Positions 1-6,551 of a DNA stretch of 6,671 nucleotides are shown here, piece after piece. The notes beneath the pieces were generated by a model that did no database searches, had not been told where the DNA came from, and saw only the letters and a list, made by a program, of their open reading frames with translations. A program made the translations under genes and the position numbers. Every line of letters starts with the position of its first letter. Position 1 is the first letter of the stretch. This stretch comes from Nitrospiria bacterium (lineage in GTDB: Bacteria > Nitrospirota > Nitrospiria > JACQBZ01): NCBI GenBank assembly GCA_919901335.1, contig CAKKOZ010000132.1, positions 6,224 to 12,894 on the forward strand, given 5' to 3'.

Positions 1-1572
1 CTGGTCAGCGATGCCCTGTCCGAAAAGGGTGTTGAGATTATGAGAAAAATGGGTTTGGACGTGGATGTAAAGACCCAGCTCAGTCCGGATGAACTACTGA
101 AGGTCATTCCCGATTATGACGGACTGGTCGTCCGAAGCGCCACGAAGGTGACCGAGAAAGTGATCGAGGCCGCGACGCGTCTTAAAGTCATCGGCCGCGC
201 CGGTTCCGGTCTGGATAATGTTCACCTGTCGGCCGCCACCAAACGCGGGATTGTGGTGATGAACACGCCCGGCGGCAACACGGTGACGACGGCCGAACAC
301 ACCCTGGCCTTGATCTTCTCGCTGGTCCGGATGGTTCCGCAGGCCACGGCCTCGATCAAAGCCGGCAAGTGGGAAAAAAATAAATTCATGGGCATGGAGT
401 TATACAACAAGACCCTCGGAATTATCGGGATCGGCCAGATCGGATCTTACGTAACGAAGCTGGCCCAGGGCGCCCAGATGCAGGTGATCGCCTATGATCC
501 GTATCTCTCCGAAGAAAACGCCCAGAAGATGGGTGTGGAGCCGGTCGCGTTGAACGAGCTGTACCGCCGATCGGATATCATCTCGGTGCATGTTCCTCTG
601 ACGCCTGAGACTAAATCGCTTATCAATGCCGAGGCGATTGGGAAGATGAAAGACGGCGTGCGGATCATCAACAGCGCCCGCGGCGGGATCGTGAACGAGA
701 AAGATCTGTACGATGCCCTGGTCAAAGGCAAGGTCGCCGGCGCGGCAATGGATGTATTCGAGCAGGAGCCGGTGGACCCGAAAAATCCGCTACTGACGCT
801 CGACACCGTGATCTGCACGCCGCATATCGGCGCCGCCACAAACGAGGCGCAGGAAAACGTGGCCCTGGCGATTGCGGAGCAGATCGCCGATTATTTGATC
901 CGGGGCGTGGTTCGCGGCGCGGTCAATATTCCTTCCGTTCCGGCCGATCTCCTGCCCAAGCTCCAGCCGTATCTTGTGCTGGCCGAAAAATTGGGCGCGT
1001 TTCTGTCCCAAAGCCATGAAGGGGGCCTGGAGCAGCTGACGATTGAATACCGGGGTGAAGTAGCCACCCTGATGACCGCTCCGGTGACGGTGGCGGCGAT
1101 CAAGGGCTTGTTGACGCCCATCTTGGAAGAGCCGGTTAATTATGTCAATGCCCCGATCGTGGCCAGGGAGCGGGGGATCGAGATTAAAGAGATCAAGAGC
1201 GCCGAGTCCGGAGAGTTCACCAGTCTGGTGATCCTGAAAGTCAAGGCCCGGGCGAGCAAGGCATCCGTGGCCGGGACGCTTTACAATCGGAAGGACGCCC
1301 GTATTGTGGAGATTGACGGATTGTCCATGGAGGTTGTTCCGGAAGGCCCGATGCTGCTGATGATCAACGACGACAAGCCGGGGGTGATCGGCAATATCGG
1401 CCGGTTGTTGGGGGATAACCAGGTCAATATCTCACGGATGCAATTAGGACGTGAACACACCGGGGGGAAAGCCATCTCCGTTGTCGGCATTGATTCACCC
1501 GTGACCCCTGAGTTGCTTGGAAAGCTCAAGAAGCTGCCTCATGTCTTGTCCGCCAAGCTGATAAAATTGTAA
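1..1572 (+). CDS. serA: D-3-phosphoglycerate dehydrogenase, 5' end outside the window
   Basis: SerA oxidises 3-phosphoglycerate to 3-phosphohydroxypyruvate with NAD+, the first committed step of serine synthesis, in the cytosol. The reading frame is open from base 1 and already reads LVSDALSEKG, typical of the second to tenth residues of SerA. The true start is therefore probably only 2-3 codons to the left, and the ATG at 40 is internal. Of 523 visible residues, the NAD-binding motif GIGQIG is at about 143-148. The expected catalytic residues are R227 (in SARGG), E256 (in QEP) and H275 (in TPHIG); the 29-residue R-to-E spacing equals that of E. coli SerA. Residues of about 315-440 match the allosteric substrate-binding domain of long SerA proteins, and about 449-523 form an ACT domain (INDDKPGVIG). 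The ACT domain suggests amino-acid feedback, usually by serine, which is inferred here. The visible length fits the long (about 525-residue) class. No frameshift is seen. Confidence 0.97.
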   Translation: MVSDALSEKGVEIMRKMGLDVDVKTQLSPDELLKVIPDYDGLVVRSATKVTEKVIEAATRLKVIGRAGSGLDNVHLSAATKRGIVVMNTPGGNTVTTAEHTLALIFSLVRMVPQATASIKAGKWEKNKFMGMELYNKTLGIIGIGQIGSYVTKLAQGAQMQVIAYDPYLSEENAQKMGVEPVALNELYRRSDIISVHVPLTPETKSLINAEAIGKMKDGVRIINSARGGIVNEKDLYDALVKGKVAGAAMDVFEQEPVDPKNPLLTLDTVICTPHIGAATNEAQENVALAIAEQIADYLIRGVVRGAVNIPSVPADLLPKLQPYLVLAEKLGAFLSQSHEGGLEQLTIEYRGEVATLMTAPVTVAAIKGLLTPILEEPVNYVNAPIVARERGIEIKEIKSAESGEFTSLVILKVKARASKASVAGTLYNRKDARIVEIDGLSMEVVPEGPMLLMINDDKPGVIGNIGRLLGDNQVNISRMQLGREHTGGKAISVVGIDSPVTPELLGKLKKLPHVLSAKLIKL

Positions 1573-1578
1573 CCGGTT
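1570..1578 (+). repeat. TAACCGGTT, copy 1, spanning the serA stop codon
   Basis: The serA stop codon TAA is the first three bases of TAACCGGTT, which contains the 8-base palindrome AACCGGTT. The same nine bases overlap the hisZ stop codon at 2886-2894. The identity is seen directly. Any function is unknown and chance is possible. Confidence 0.4.
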
Positions 1579-1580
1579 CG

Positions 1581-1602
1581 CCGGGGATCGGTTCCGTCCC
1601 GG
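1581..1602 (+). other. Small GC hairpin between serA and hisZ
   Basis: Bases 1581-1585 (CCGGG) can pair with 1598-1602 (CCCGG), extended by a G-T wobble between 1586 and 1597, leaving a loop of about 10 bases. Only three T residues follow (1603-1605), so this is at best a weak or partial terminator or an mRNA-processing or stability hairpin. An alternative longer-range pairing joins AACCGG (1571-1576) to CCGGTT (1599-1604). It ends just upstream of the hisZ start, which has no recognisable ribosome binding site, so an effect on hisZ translation is possible but inferred. Confidence 0.3.
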
Positions 1603-1610
1603 TTTAAATC

Positions 1611-2888
1611 ATGACCCAACTGAAAAACAGTAATCGCCCGATGCTGCCCAAGGGCCTGGCGACTTTTCTTCCCGAGGCGGCCGTTCACAAGCGGCATATC
1701 GAGGAGACGGTTCTGTCCGTTTTTCTGTCGTGGGGTTATCAAGAAGTGATCCCGCCCATGTTTGAATACCTGGATGTGATTGCGCTCGGAATGGGCGAGG
1801 ACCTTATCGAAAAAGGGTATAAATTTGTCGATCGGGGAAACGGCCGGTTGATGCTTCTCCGTCCGGATATCACGCCCCAGATCGCCCGAATGGCGGCCAT
1901 GTTGATGGCCGACGTTCCCAAACCGTTGCGACTGTGCTACCGTGCGAACGTGTTCCGGCATGAAGAGGAACATGCCGGCCGGGCGCGGGAGCTCTTCCAG
2001 GTCGGCGGCGAGCTGATCGGCTTGGCGGGACCGGAAGCGGACGCGGAGGTGATCGCCATCGCCATCGAGACCTTGCGGAGCATCGGTCTGACGGATTTTA
2101 AGATCGCCCTGGGTCAGGTCGAGTTTTTCCGGGGTTTGATGAACGGCATCGGTCTAACTCCGGATCTGCAGAAACAGGTTCATGGGGCCGTGGTGCGGAA
2201 GGATCGGTCCAGGCTGATCCAAGTTCTCAAGCAGGGTCACGTGCCGGAAAATAAGGCGCGCCGGATTACGGCCATCCTTTCCCTCTTCGGGCAGGAAGAG
2301 GTGATCGAACAGGCCTGGGGTTTGACCCCTTTTCCTGCGTGCCGGTCGGCGCTGACCCGCCTCCGGGAGGTCTTCCGCATCCTCGTTTCGTCCGGTTGGA
2401 AAGAGCATCTGCTCATTGATTTGGCCGATATCCGTGGATTTGACTACTACACCGGTATTATCTTTGAGATGTTTGCCAAGGACCTGGGTGTGCCCTTGGG
2501 CCGAGGCGGACGCTACGATTCTCTGATCGGGAAGTTCGGCTCGCCCTGTCCATCCACCGGTTTTGCATTCGACGCGGAGCAGCTCCAGTGGGCCTGGCAG
2601 AAATCCGTCGGCACGGTTCCGGAAGCAGGGACCGATGTCCTTGTCCTGGAGACGCAGCGGAACAGGGTTCGTCTCTTTAAGTGGGCCGGGCGGATTCGCA
2701 AAAAGGGTTATCGCGTGATCCAGCACCTGGAAACAATGGATGTGAAAGCAGCCCTTGCGCGCGCCAGGACGGCCGGAAGCAAGCACCTGTTTGTGCTGTT
2801 GAACGGTGAACGAGCGCTCCTGATGGATTGCCGAACCGGCCAAGAGCGACGCGGAAGGATTTCCGTTCTTCTTTCAAAATTAAAATAA
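1611..2888 (+). CDS. hisZ: ATP phosphoribosyltransferase regulatory subunit HisZ
   Basis: HisZ is a catalytically retired relative of histidyl-tRNA synthetase. It assembles with the short form of HisG to make active, histidine-inhibited ATP phosphoribosyltransferase, the first step of histidine synthesis. The 425-residue protein keeps the class II synthetase fold: LLRPDITPQIARM at 82-94, the motif 2-like stretch at 116-137 (RHEEE ending in GGELIG), RGFDYYTG at 275-282 and GRGGRYDS at 297-304. HisZ is chosen over HisS because HisS normally has LRPEGT where this protein has LRPDIT, and because the QVGGELIG ending is HisZ-like. Residues of about 335-425 form a small C-terminal domain. An in-frame stop at 1605-1607 limits the start to ATG 1611 or ATG 1641. 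The first is preferred because LPKG normally lies about ten residues in. Neither has a clear Shine-Dalgarno. It lies 38 bases after serA, probably in one transcript. Confidence 0.9.
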   Translation: MTQLKNSNRPMLPKGLATFLPEAAVHKRHIEETVLSVFLSWGYQEVIPPMFEYLDVIALGMGEDLIEKGYKFVDRGNGRLMLLRPDITPQIARMAAMLMADVPKPLRLCYRANVFRHEEEHAGRARELFQVGGELIGLAGPEADAEVIAIAIETLRSIGLTDFKIALGQVEFFRGLMNGIGLTPDLQKQVHGAVVRKDRSRLIQVLKQGHVPENKARRITAILSLFGQEEVIEQAWGLTPFPACRSALTRLREVFRILVSSGWKEHLLIDLADIRGFDYYTGIIFEMFAKDLGVPLGRGGRYDSLIGKFGSPCPSTGFAFDAEQLQWAWQKSVGTVPEAGTDVLVLETQRNRVRLFKWAGRIRKKGYRVIQHLETMDVKAALARARTAGSKHLFVLLNGERALLMDCRTGQERRGRISVLLSKLK

Positions 2889-2894
2889 CCGGTT
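2886..2894 (+). repeat. TAACCGGTT, copy 2, spanning the hisZ stop codon
   Basis: These nine bases are identical to 1570-1578 and are placed the same way, with the first three bases forming the TAA stop codon. The bases just before each copy are also A-rich and similar (AAAATTG versus AAATTAAAA). This may be coincidence or an mRNA 3'-end or intercistronic signal. Confidence 0.4.
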
Positions 2895-2911
2895 TTGTCC
2901 GTGGGAGCATG

Positions 2912-4297
2912 ATGTCCGTCATCGATTTTCCATCCCGAAAAAATCCGGAAGCCGAAGCGCTCGGCAAGGTGCCGCCTCAGAATGTTGAGGCCGAACAGGC
3001 CGTTTTAGGGGCGATCCTGATTGACAACCCTTCGCTCAACAAGGCGCTTGAAATCCTCAATCCGGATGATTTTTACCGGGATGCGCATCGGCGGATTTTC
3101 TCGGCCATCCTCGACCTCAATGAGCGGAACGAGGTCGTCGACCTCATCACGTTGACCGATCACCTTCGCAACAAAAGCGAGTTGGAGGCGGTGGGAGGGG
3201 CGGCCTACCTGTCCTCCCTGGTAAACAGCATTCCCACCGCGGCCAATATCCGTCAGCATTCGCGGATCATTCATGAAAAGGCCATTTTGAGGAATTTGAT
3301 CACGGTCGCGACGGACATCGTCGGACAGGGCTACGAGGATGACGGCCGCGTGGATGAGCTCCTGGATTTTGCCGAGCGCAGCATCTTTGGCATATCCGAA
3401 AAGAAACTAAAGCCTTCCTTTGTGCCGGTGAAAGAGATCATCAAGGGCAGTTTTGAAACGATCGAACGGTTGTATGAGAAGAAAGAGCGCGTCACCGGGG
3501 TGGCGACCGGGTATGTAAAATTGGACGAGATGACGTCCGGTTTGCAGCCCTCGGATCTGATTGTCATCGCGGGGCGGCCCTCCATGGGTAAAACTGCCTT
3601 GGCGTTGGGCGTGGCTCAACATTTGGGAATCGAAAAGCGCGGCACGGCGGCGATTTTCAGCCTGGAGATGTCGAAGGAGCAGCTGGTGATGCGGATGCTC
3701 TGTTCGGAGGCGCGGGTGGACGCCCATAAATTGCGATCGGGTTATCTGGGCCGCGCGGACTGGCCCAAGCTGACGACGGCCGCTGGCCGGCTCGCCGAGG
3801 CGAGGATCTTTATTGACGACTCGCCGGCGATTTCGGTCCTCGAGATGCGCGCGAAGTCGAGGCGGTTGAAGGCCGAACACGGGCTGGATCTTGTGATCGT
3901 GGATTATCTTCAACTCATGCGGGGGCGCGGCGACGCCGATAATCGGGAGCAGGAAATCTCGGATATTTCACGCTCACTGAAAGCATTGGCGAAAGAGCTC
4001 CAGCTCCCTGTCGTGGCCATGTCCCAGTTATCCCGTGCGGTGGAAAACCGGGCCGATAAGCGGCCCGTCCTGGCTGATTTAAGAGAGTCGGGCGCCATTG
4101 AACAGGACGCGGATATCGTCATCTTCATTTACCGGGATGAAGTCTATCGTTTAACCGATGAAAATAAAGGGATTGCCGAAATCATGATCAGCAAACAACG
4201 AAACGGTCCCGTGGGAAGCATCCAACTGGCTTTCCTGGATAAGTACACGCGGTTTGAGAACCTCGAAACGGTCCATGAAGAAGTGGAAGAGTTCTGA
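2912..4297 (+). CDS. dnaB: Replicative DNA helicase DnaB
   Basis: DnaB is the hexameric ATP-driven helicase that unwinds DNA ahead of the replisome and recruits primase. The 461-residue product has the DnaB order: an N-terminal domain opening with PPQNVEAEQAVLG (21-33), a linker of about 125-190, and a RecA-type motor. The motor has Walker A GRPSMGKT (221-228), the SLEM glutamate E252, Walker B VIVDYLQLM (about 328-336), and the KQRNGP loop (428-433), whose R430 aligns with the arginine finger. No intein interrupts the Walker A or Walker B sites where DnaB inteins are usually found. Start choice: ATG codons lie in tandem at 2909 and 2912. GGGAG at 2903-2907 is 4 bases before the second and only 1 before the first, so 2912 is preferred. 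An ATG at 2828 would overlap hisZ by 61 bases and add a basic, unfamiliar N-terminus, so it is unlikely. The gene follows hisZ by 23 bases, so co-transcription is likely. Confidence 0.96.
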   Translation: MSVIDFPSRKNPEAEALGKVPPQNVEAEQAVLGAILIDNPSLNKALEILNPDDFYRDAHRRIFSAILDLNERNEVVDLITLTDHLRNKSELEAVGGAAYLSSLVNSIPTAANIRQHSRIIHEKAILRNLITVATDIVGQGYEDDGRVDELLDFAERSIFGISEKKLKPSFVPVKEIIKGSFETIERLYEKKERVTGVATGYVKLDEMTSGLQPSDLIVIAGRPSMGKTALALGVAQHLGIEKRGTAAIFSLEMSKEQLVMRMLCSEARVDAHKLRSGYLGRADWPKLTTAAGRLAEARIFIDDSPAISVLEMRAKSRRLKAEHGLDLVIVDYLQLMRGRGDADNREQEISDISRSLKALAKELQLPVVAMSQLSRAVENRADKRPVLADLRESGAIEQDADIVIFIYRDEVYRLTDENKGIAEIMISKQRNGPVGSIQLAFLDKYTRFENLETVHEEVEEF

Positions 4298-4306
4298 CGC
4301 GGTTCG

Positions 4307-4335
4307 TTGACAACACGTCCAGCCAAAGGTATACT
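4307..4335 (+). promoter_or_regulatory. Sigma-70-type promoter for tatA and the TPR lipoprotein gene
   Basis: TTGACA (4307-4312) is a perfect -35 box, followed by a 17-base spacer and TATACT (4330-4335), one base off the -10 consensus. Transcription should start near 4341-4343, giving a leader of about 24 bases before tatA. The -35 box sits inside GTTGACAAC (4306-4314), an odd palindrome that could be an operator half or chance. The promoter starts only 10 bases past the dnaB stop, which separates the envelope genes from the housekeeping genes upstream. It looks strong by consensus; no experimental support is available here. Confidence 0.8.
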
Positions 4336-4365
4336 TGGGGCAGTTTCTTAACGGGGAAGCGAGTC

Positions 4366-4554
4366 ATGTTCGGATTGGGTCTTCCAGAGGTCATTGTTAT
4401 TTTGGTGATTGTTCTGATTGTCTTCGGGGTTGGAAAGTTGCCCGATATCGGTTCAGGGCTTGGAAAGGCGATCCGTGGATTTAAGAAAGGCATGTCGGAG
4501 CCGGGTGAGGCCGACGTGACTTCGAAGAAAAACACGCCGGACGATACCCCATGA
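4366..4554 (+). CDS. tatA: Sec-independent protein translocase subunit TatA
   Basis: TatA/TatE-family subunits assemble with TatC in the inner membrane to export folded proteins with twin-arginine signals. The 62-residue product has the family plan: a short periplasmic N-terminus (MFGLGLPE) with acidic E8 at the usual polar position, one hydrophobic segment at about 9-20, the FG hinge (F20-G21), and KLPDIGSGLGKAIRGFKKGM (24-43), which forms the amphipathic helix. A short, charged and probably disordered tail follows. It is at the short end of the family but intact. A GGGGA Shine-Dalgarno (4353-4357) lies 8 bases before the ATG. No tatB or tatC is in this window; in many bacteria tatA lies apart from tatC. 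Its stop overlaps the start of the next gene, so the two are probably translationally coupled. TatA, rather than TatB, is favoured by the short length and the E8/FG pattern. Confidence 0.93.
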   Translation: MFGLGLPEVIVILVIVLIVFGVGKLPDIGSGLGKAIRGFKKGMSEPGEADVTSKKNTPDDTP

Positions 4555-6350
4555 TGACATTTCCAATAAAACGGTCTGTTTTTATTCTCCTTGCCGGGGG
4601 TTTGATTTCCTGCTCAACGCTCCCCATGGAAACCGGCGGACCGGCAGGCCGCAACCCTGCCATAACCGCCGCCCAACCGATTTCGGTGAAAGACCCACGG
4701 GCCTATTACCACTTTCTTCAAGCCTACTCGGCGGAATTGGACGATGATAAAGAGAAAGCATTGAAAGAATACGTGTCTGCTCTCCGATATGACAATCAAT
4801 CCGTCCTGCTTCTGACATCGGCCGCATCCCTCATCATGAAAAAGGGGGACATCGCGGGGGCAACCGCCTATATTGAGTCCGCGCTCCGTTTCGATCCCGA
4901 TCATGTCCCGACCTTGATGTTCATGGGCGGACTCTATTCCAGTCGGGGTCAATATCGGCAGGCCATCGAGATTTATGATCGTGTCATTCGGCTGGATCCC
5001 ACGCTGACCGAGGCCTATCTGAGCGAGGGGAGCTTGTATGCAAACCAGCGGCAATTTGACAAAGCGATACAGGTCATCAAAAAAGGAATCGAGATCGACC
5101 CGGCTTCACCGCATGGTTATTACTACCTTGGGAGGATCAGCACCGATCAAAAGAACTATCCGGAGGCGGTCAAGGCGTTTGAAAAGACGATCGCGCTTGC
5201 GCCGGGGTTTGAATCCGCTTATTTGGACTTGGGAGCGGTTTATGAGGCCCAGGGGGATCACGACGGGGCCCTCCGGATGTATCGCCGGGTCCTGGAAGAA
5301 GTAAATCCGCACAGCCATGAAGTGCGATACCGCCTCGTGCAGCTGCATCTTCAACAGAAGTCGTATGACTCGGCCCTGGCCGTCATGGATGAAATACTCG
5401 ATGCGAATCCGGATGACATCGAGGCCCGTCTGCGGAAGGGCCTGATCTATTCGGAGCAAAAGGAGTTTAAAAAGGCGATTGATGAATTAAGAGCGGTGGC
5501 GGTTGCACGACCCGATGAATTAAAAGTGCGTGATTACACGGCCTATCTTTACGAGCAGGCCGAAGATTATGAATTGGCCGTTCAGGAATACCGGGCCATC
5601 CTTGAAATCGATCCGAGCTACGTCGATGCGCACCAGCATTTGGGCAGTCTTTTAAATCGCATGAAGAATACAACCGGAGCGATTGATCATCTGACGCGCG
5701 CGATGGCCCTGGATCCAAAACGCTCGCAGACTTATTTATTTCTGGGTCTGACCTATTATCAGTCGGGAAACTACGATAAAGCCGTGGAAGTTTTTAAACG
5801 TGGAATCTCGAATGATCCGAAGAACCCGGAACTGCTTTTCAACATCGGCGCCGTGTACGACAAGATGAATCGTTTTAACGATCTGGTTGCCGCGATGGAA
5901 AAAACGATTCGTTTGGACCCGAAACATGCCAATGCGTTAAACTACCTCGGTTACACTTACGCGGATCGAGGGATTAAATTAAAGGAAGCGCTTGATTTGA
6001 TCAACCGCGCGTTATTGGTCAAGCCCGATGACGGTTATTATATCGACAGTCTGGGATGGGCCCATTACAAAATGGGAAATATAGACGAAGCGCTCACTCA
6101 GCTTAACCGTGCCGTTGCATTGGTTCCGGATGATGCGGTGATACAGGAGCATATCGGTGAGATCTATTTGAGAAAATCCTTGCTGCAAGAGGCGAAAGAG
6201 GCCTGGTTGAGATCGCTCGAACTTGATCCTGAGAATAAGAAATTAGCCGACCGGTACAAGACGGCCGGTTTTGGAGACCCGGCTCAGGAAGAACGGATAA
6301 AGAAGGCCCGCAAGACCTCTTTTGAGCCGGCACCCTCCCTCACTCATTAA
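4551..6350 (+). CDS. Large TPR-repeat lipoprotein, exact function unknown
   Basis: This 599-residue protein is predicted to be an envelope lipoprotein. Basic K7-R8 and a hydrophobic stretch lead to the lipobox LISC (18-21), with C21 as the lipidated residue. Serine at the next position would favour the outer membrane under the E. coli rule. After a low-complexity linker (about 22-48), almost the whole chain is about 15 consecutive 34-residue TPR units from about 50 to 561, recognisable by recurring G-Y, A and terminal D-P residues (DPT, DPAS, DPSY, DPKR, DPKN, DPKH, DPEN). A short charged tail ends it. TPR superhelices bind proteins, so a scaffold or assembly role in the envelope is inferred. 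No enzyme domain is seen. The ATG at 4551 overlaps the tatA stop (ATGA), and a second ATG follows at 4554. There is no good Shine-Dalgarno, which suggests coupling to tatA. A pilus-assembly or Tat-related role is possible only by proximity. Confidence 0.9.
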   Translation: MMTFPIKRSVFILLAGGLISCSTLPMETGGPAGRNPAITAAQPISVKDPRAYYHFLQAYSAELDDDKEKALKEYVSALRYDNQSVLLLTSAASLIMKKGDIAGATAYIESALRFDPDHVPTLMFMGGLYSSRGQYRQAIEIYDRVIRLDPTLTEAYLSEGSLYANQRQFDKAIQVIKKGIEIDPASPHGYYYLGRISTDQKNYPEAVKAFEKTIALAPGFESAYLDLGAVYEAQGDHDGALRMYRRVLEEVNPHSHEVRYRLVQLHLQQKSYDSALAVMDEILDANPDDIEARLRKGLIYSEQKEFKKAIDELRAVAVARPDELKVRDYTAYLYEQAEDYELAVQEYRAILEIDPSYVDAHQHLGSLLNRMKNTTGAIDHLTRAMALDPKRSQTYLFLGLTYYQSGNYDKAVEVFKRGISNDPKNPELLFNIGAVYDKMNRFNDLVAAMEKTIRLDPKHANALNYLGYTYADRGIKLKEALDLINRALLVKPDDGYYIDSLGWAHYKMGNIDEALTQLNRAVALVPDDAVIQEHIGEIYLRKSLLQEAKEAWLRSLELDPENKKLADRYKTAGFGDPAQEERIKKARKTSFEPAPSLTH

Positions 6351-6367
6351 AAAATATGTGCCGAAAA

Positions 6368-6395
6368 TTGTCAGTTCTATTTCAAAGATTGACAA
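6368..6395. promoter_or_regulatory. Inverted repeat, candidate activator binding site upstream of the pilin promoter
   Basis: TTGTCA (6368-6373) and TGACAA (6390-6395) form a perfect 6-base inverted repeat, 16 bases apart. They lie about 120-145 bases upstream of the predicted sigma-54 start. Sigma-54 promoters need an enhancer-binding activator at this sort of distance. The TGTC core matches the core reported for PilR sites in Pseudomonas aeruginosa, although the preceding base here is T rather than C or G. No T-tract follows, so it is not a terminator. The regulator assignment is inferred. Confidence 0.4.
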
Positions 6396-6437
6396 GCCGG
6401 GTGATGGATAGCCGTGTGTTAACAGAAGGCAAATATG

Positions 6438-6450
6438 TAACTTATTGATA
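6438..6450 (-). promoter_or_regulatory. Candidate IHF binding site
   Basis: Read on the minus strand, these 13 bases (TATCAATAAGTTA) match the IHF consensus WATCAANNNNTTR at every defined position. The surroundings (about 6430-6485) are strongly AT-rich, as is usual at IHF sites. It lies between the inverted repeat at 6368-6395 and the -24/-12 element, centred about 70 bases before the predicted start. That is where a DNA bend would bring an upstream activator to sigma-54 polymerase. The match is seen; binding is inferred. Confidence 0.55.
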
Positions 6451-6486
6451 TTATTTGTTATTAAATATTCTATCTCCAATTCTATT

Positions 6487-6503
6487 CTGGCATGGATACT
6501 GCG
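6487..6503 (+). promoter_or_regulatory. Sigma-54 (-24/-12) promoter for the prepilin gene
   Basis: The 17 bases CTGGCATGGATACTGCG match 11 of the 14 defined positions of YTGGCACGRNNNTTGCW. The invariant GG (6489-6490) and GC (6501-6502) are separated by exactly 10 bases. Predicted transcription start is near 6513, giving a leader of about 38 bases. Type IV pilin genes in several bacteria are known to be sigma-54 dependent under PilS/PilR control, which fits the gene downstream. Confidence 0.8.
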
Positions 6504-6537
6504 TAACATTCATGGCAAGTGTAGTAAAAACTCTAAC

Positions 6538-6546
6538 AGGAGGTGA
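6538..6546 (+). promoter_or_regulatory. Strong ribosome binding site of the prepilin gene
   Basis: AGGAGGTGA is essentially a full complement to the 3' end of 16S rRNA. Its AGGAGG core ends 8 bases before ATG 6552. This fixes that start over the in-frame ATG at 6564 and predicts high translation, as expected for a major structural pilin. It is the best ribosome binding site in the window. Confidence 0.92.
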
Positions 6547-6551
6547 GCACC

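Noticed and set aside
1611..2888. Histidyl-tRNA synthetase (HisS) as the identity of this gene
   Set aside because: LRPDIT replaces the HisS LRPEGT pattern and the motif 2 region ends HisZ-like in GGELIG. Some HisS motifs remain, as expected of HisZ.
2828..2911. Upstream ATG start for dnaB, adding 28 residues
   Set aside because: It would overlap hisZ by 61 bases and add a basic N-terminus unlike DnaB. A better-placed ATG with GGGAG upstream lies at 2912.
3407..3913. Long minus-strand frames opposite dnaB, and similar ones opposite serA, hisZ and the TPR gene
   Set aside because: They are compositionally odd, lack family motifs or ribosome binding sites, and lie opposite well-supported genes.
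3572..3925. Intein insertion in dnaB
   Set aside because: The reading frame runs without interruption through the Walker A and Walker B regions, and the protein is of normal length.
5038..5304. An 88-residue + strand frame inside the TPR lipoprotein gene
   Set aside because: It is very rich in arginine and lysine with no recognisable domain, and it lies wholly inside a clear TPR-coding frame. It is a shadow frame.
6389..6394. TTGACA as a -35 box of a sigma-70 promoter for the pilin
   Set aside because: No -10 box occurs 16-18 bases downstream (6411-6418 is GC-rich). The hexamer is better explained as half of the inverted repeat.
6351..6400. Intrinsic terminator after the TPR lipoprotein gene
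   Set aside because: No GC-rich stem followed by a T-tract is present. The only inverted repeat has a 16-base gap and is followed by GCCGGG. Termination may be Rho-dependent or absent.
6417..6424. Palindrome TGTTAACA as an operator
   Set aside because: Eight-base palindromes are common in AT-rich DNA, and nothing else ties this one to a known regulator.
6445..6471. TTGATA with TATTCT as a second sigma-70 promoter in the AT-rich region
   Set aside because: The spacer is only 15 bases and both boxes are imperfect in an AT-rich stretch. The first box is part of the IHF match.
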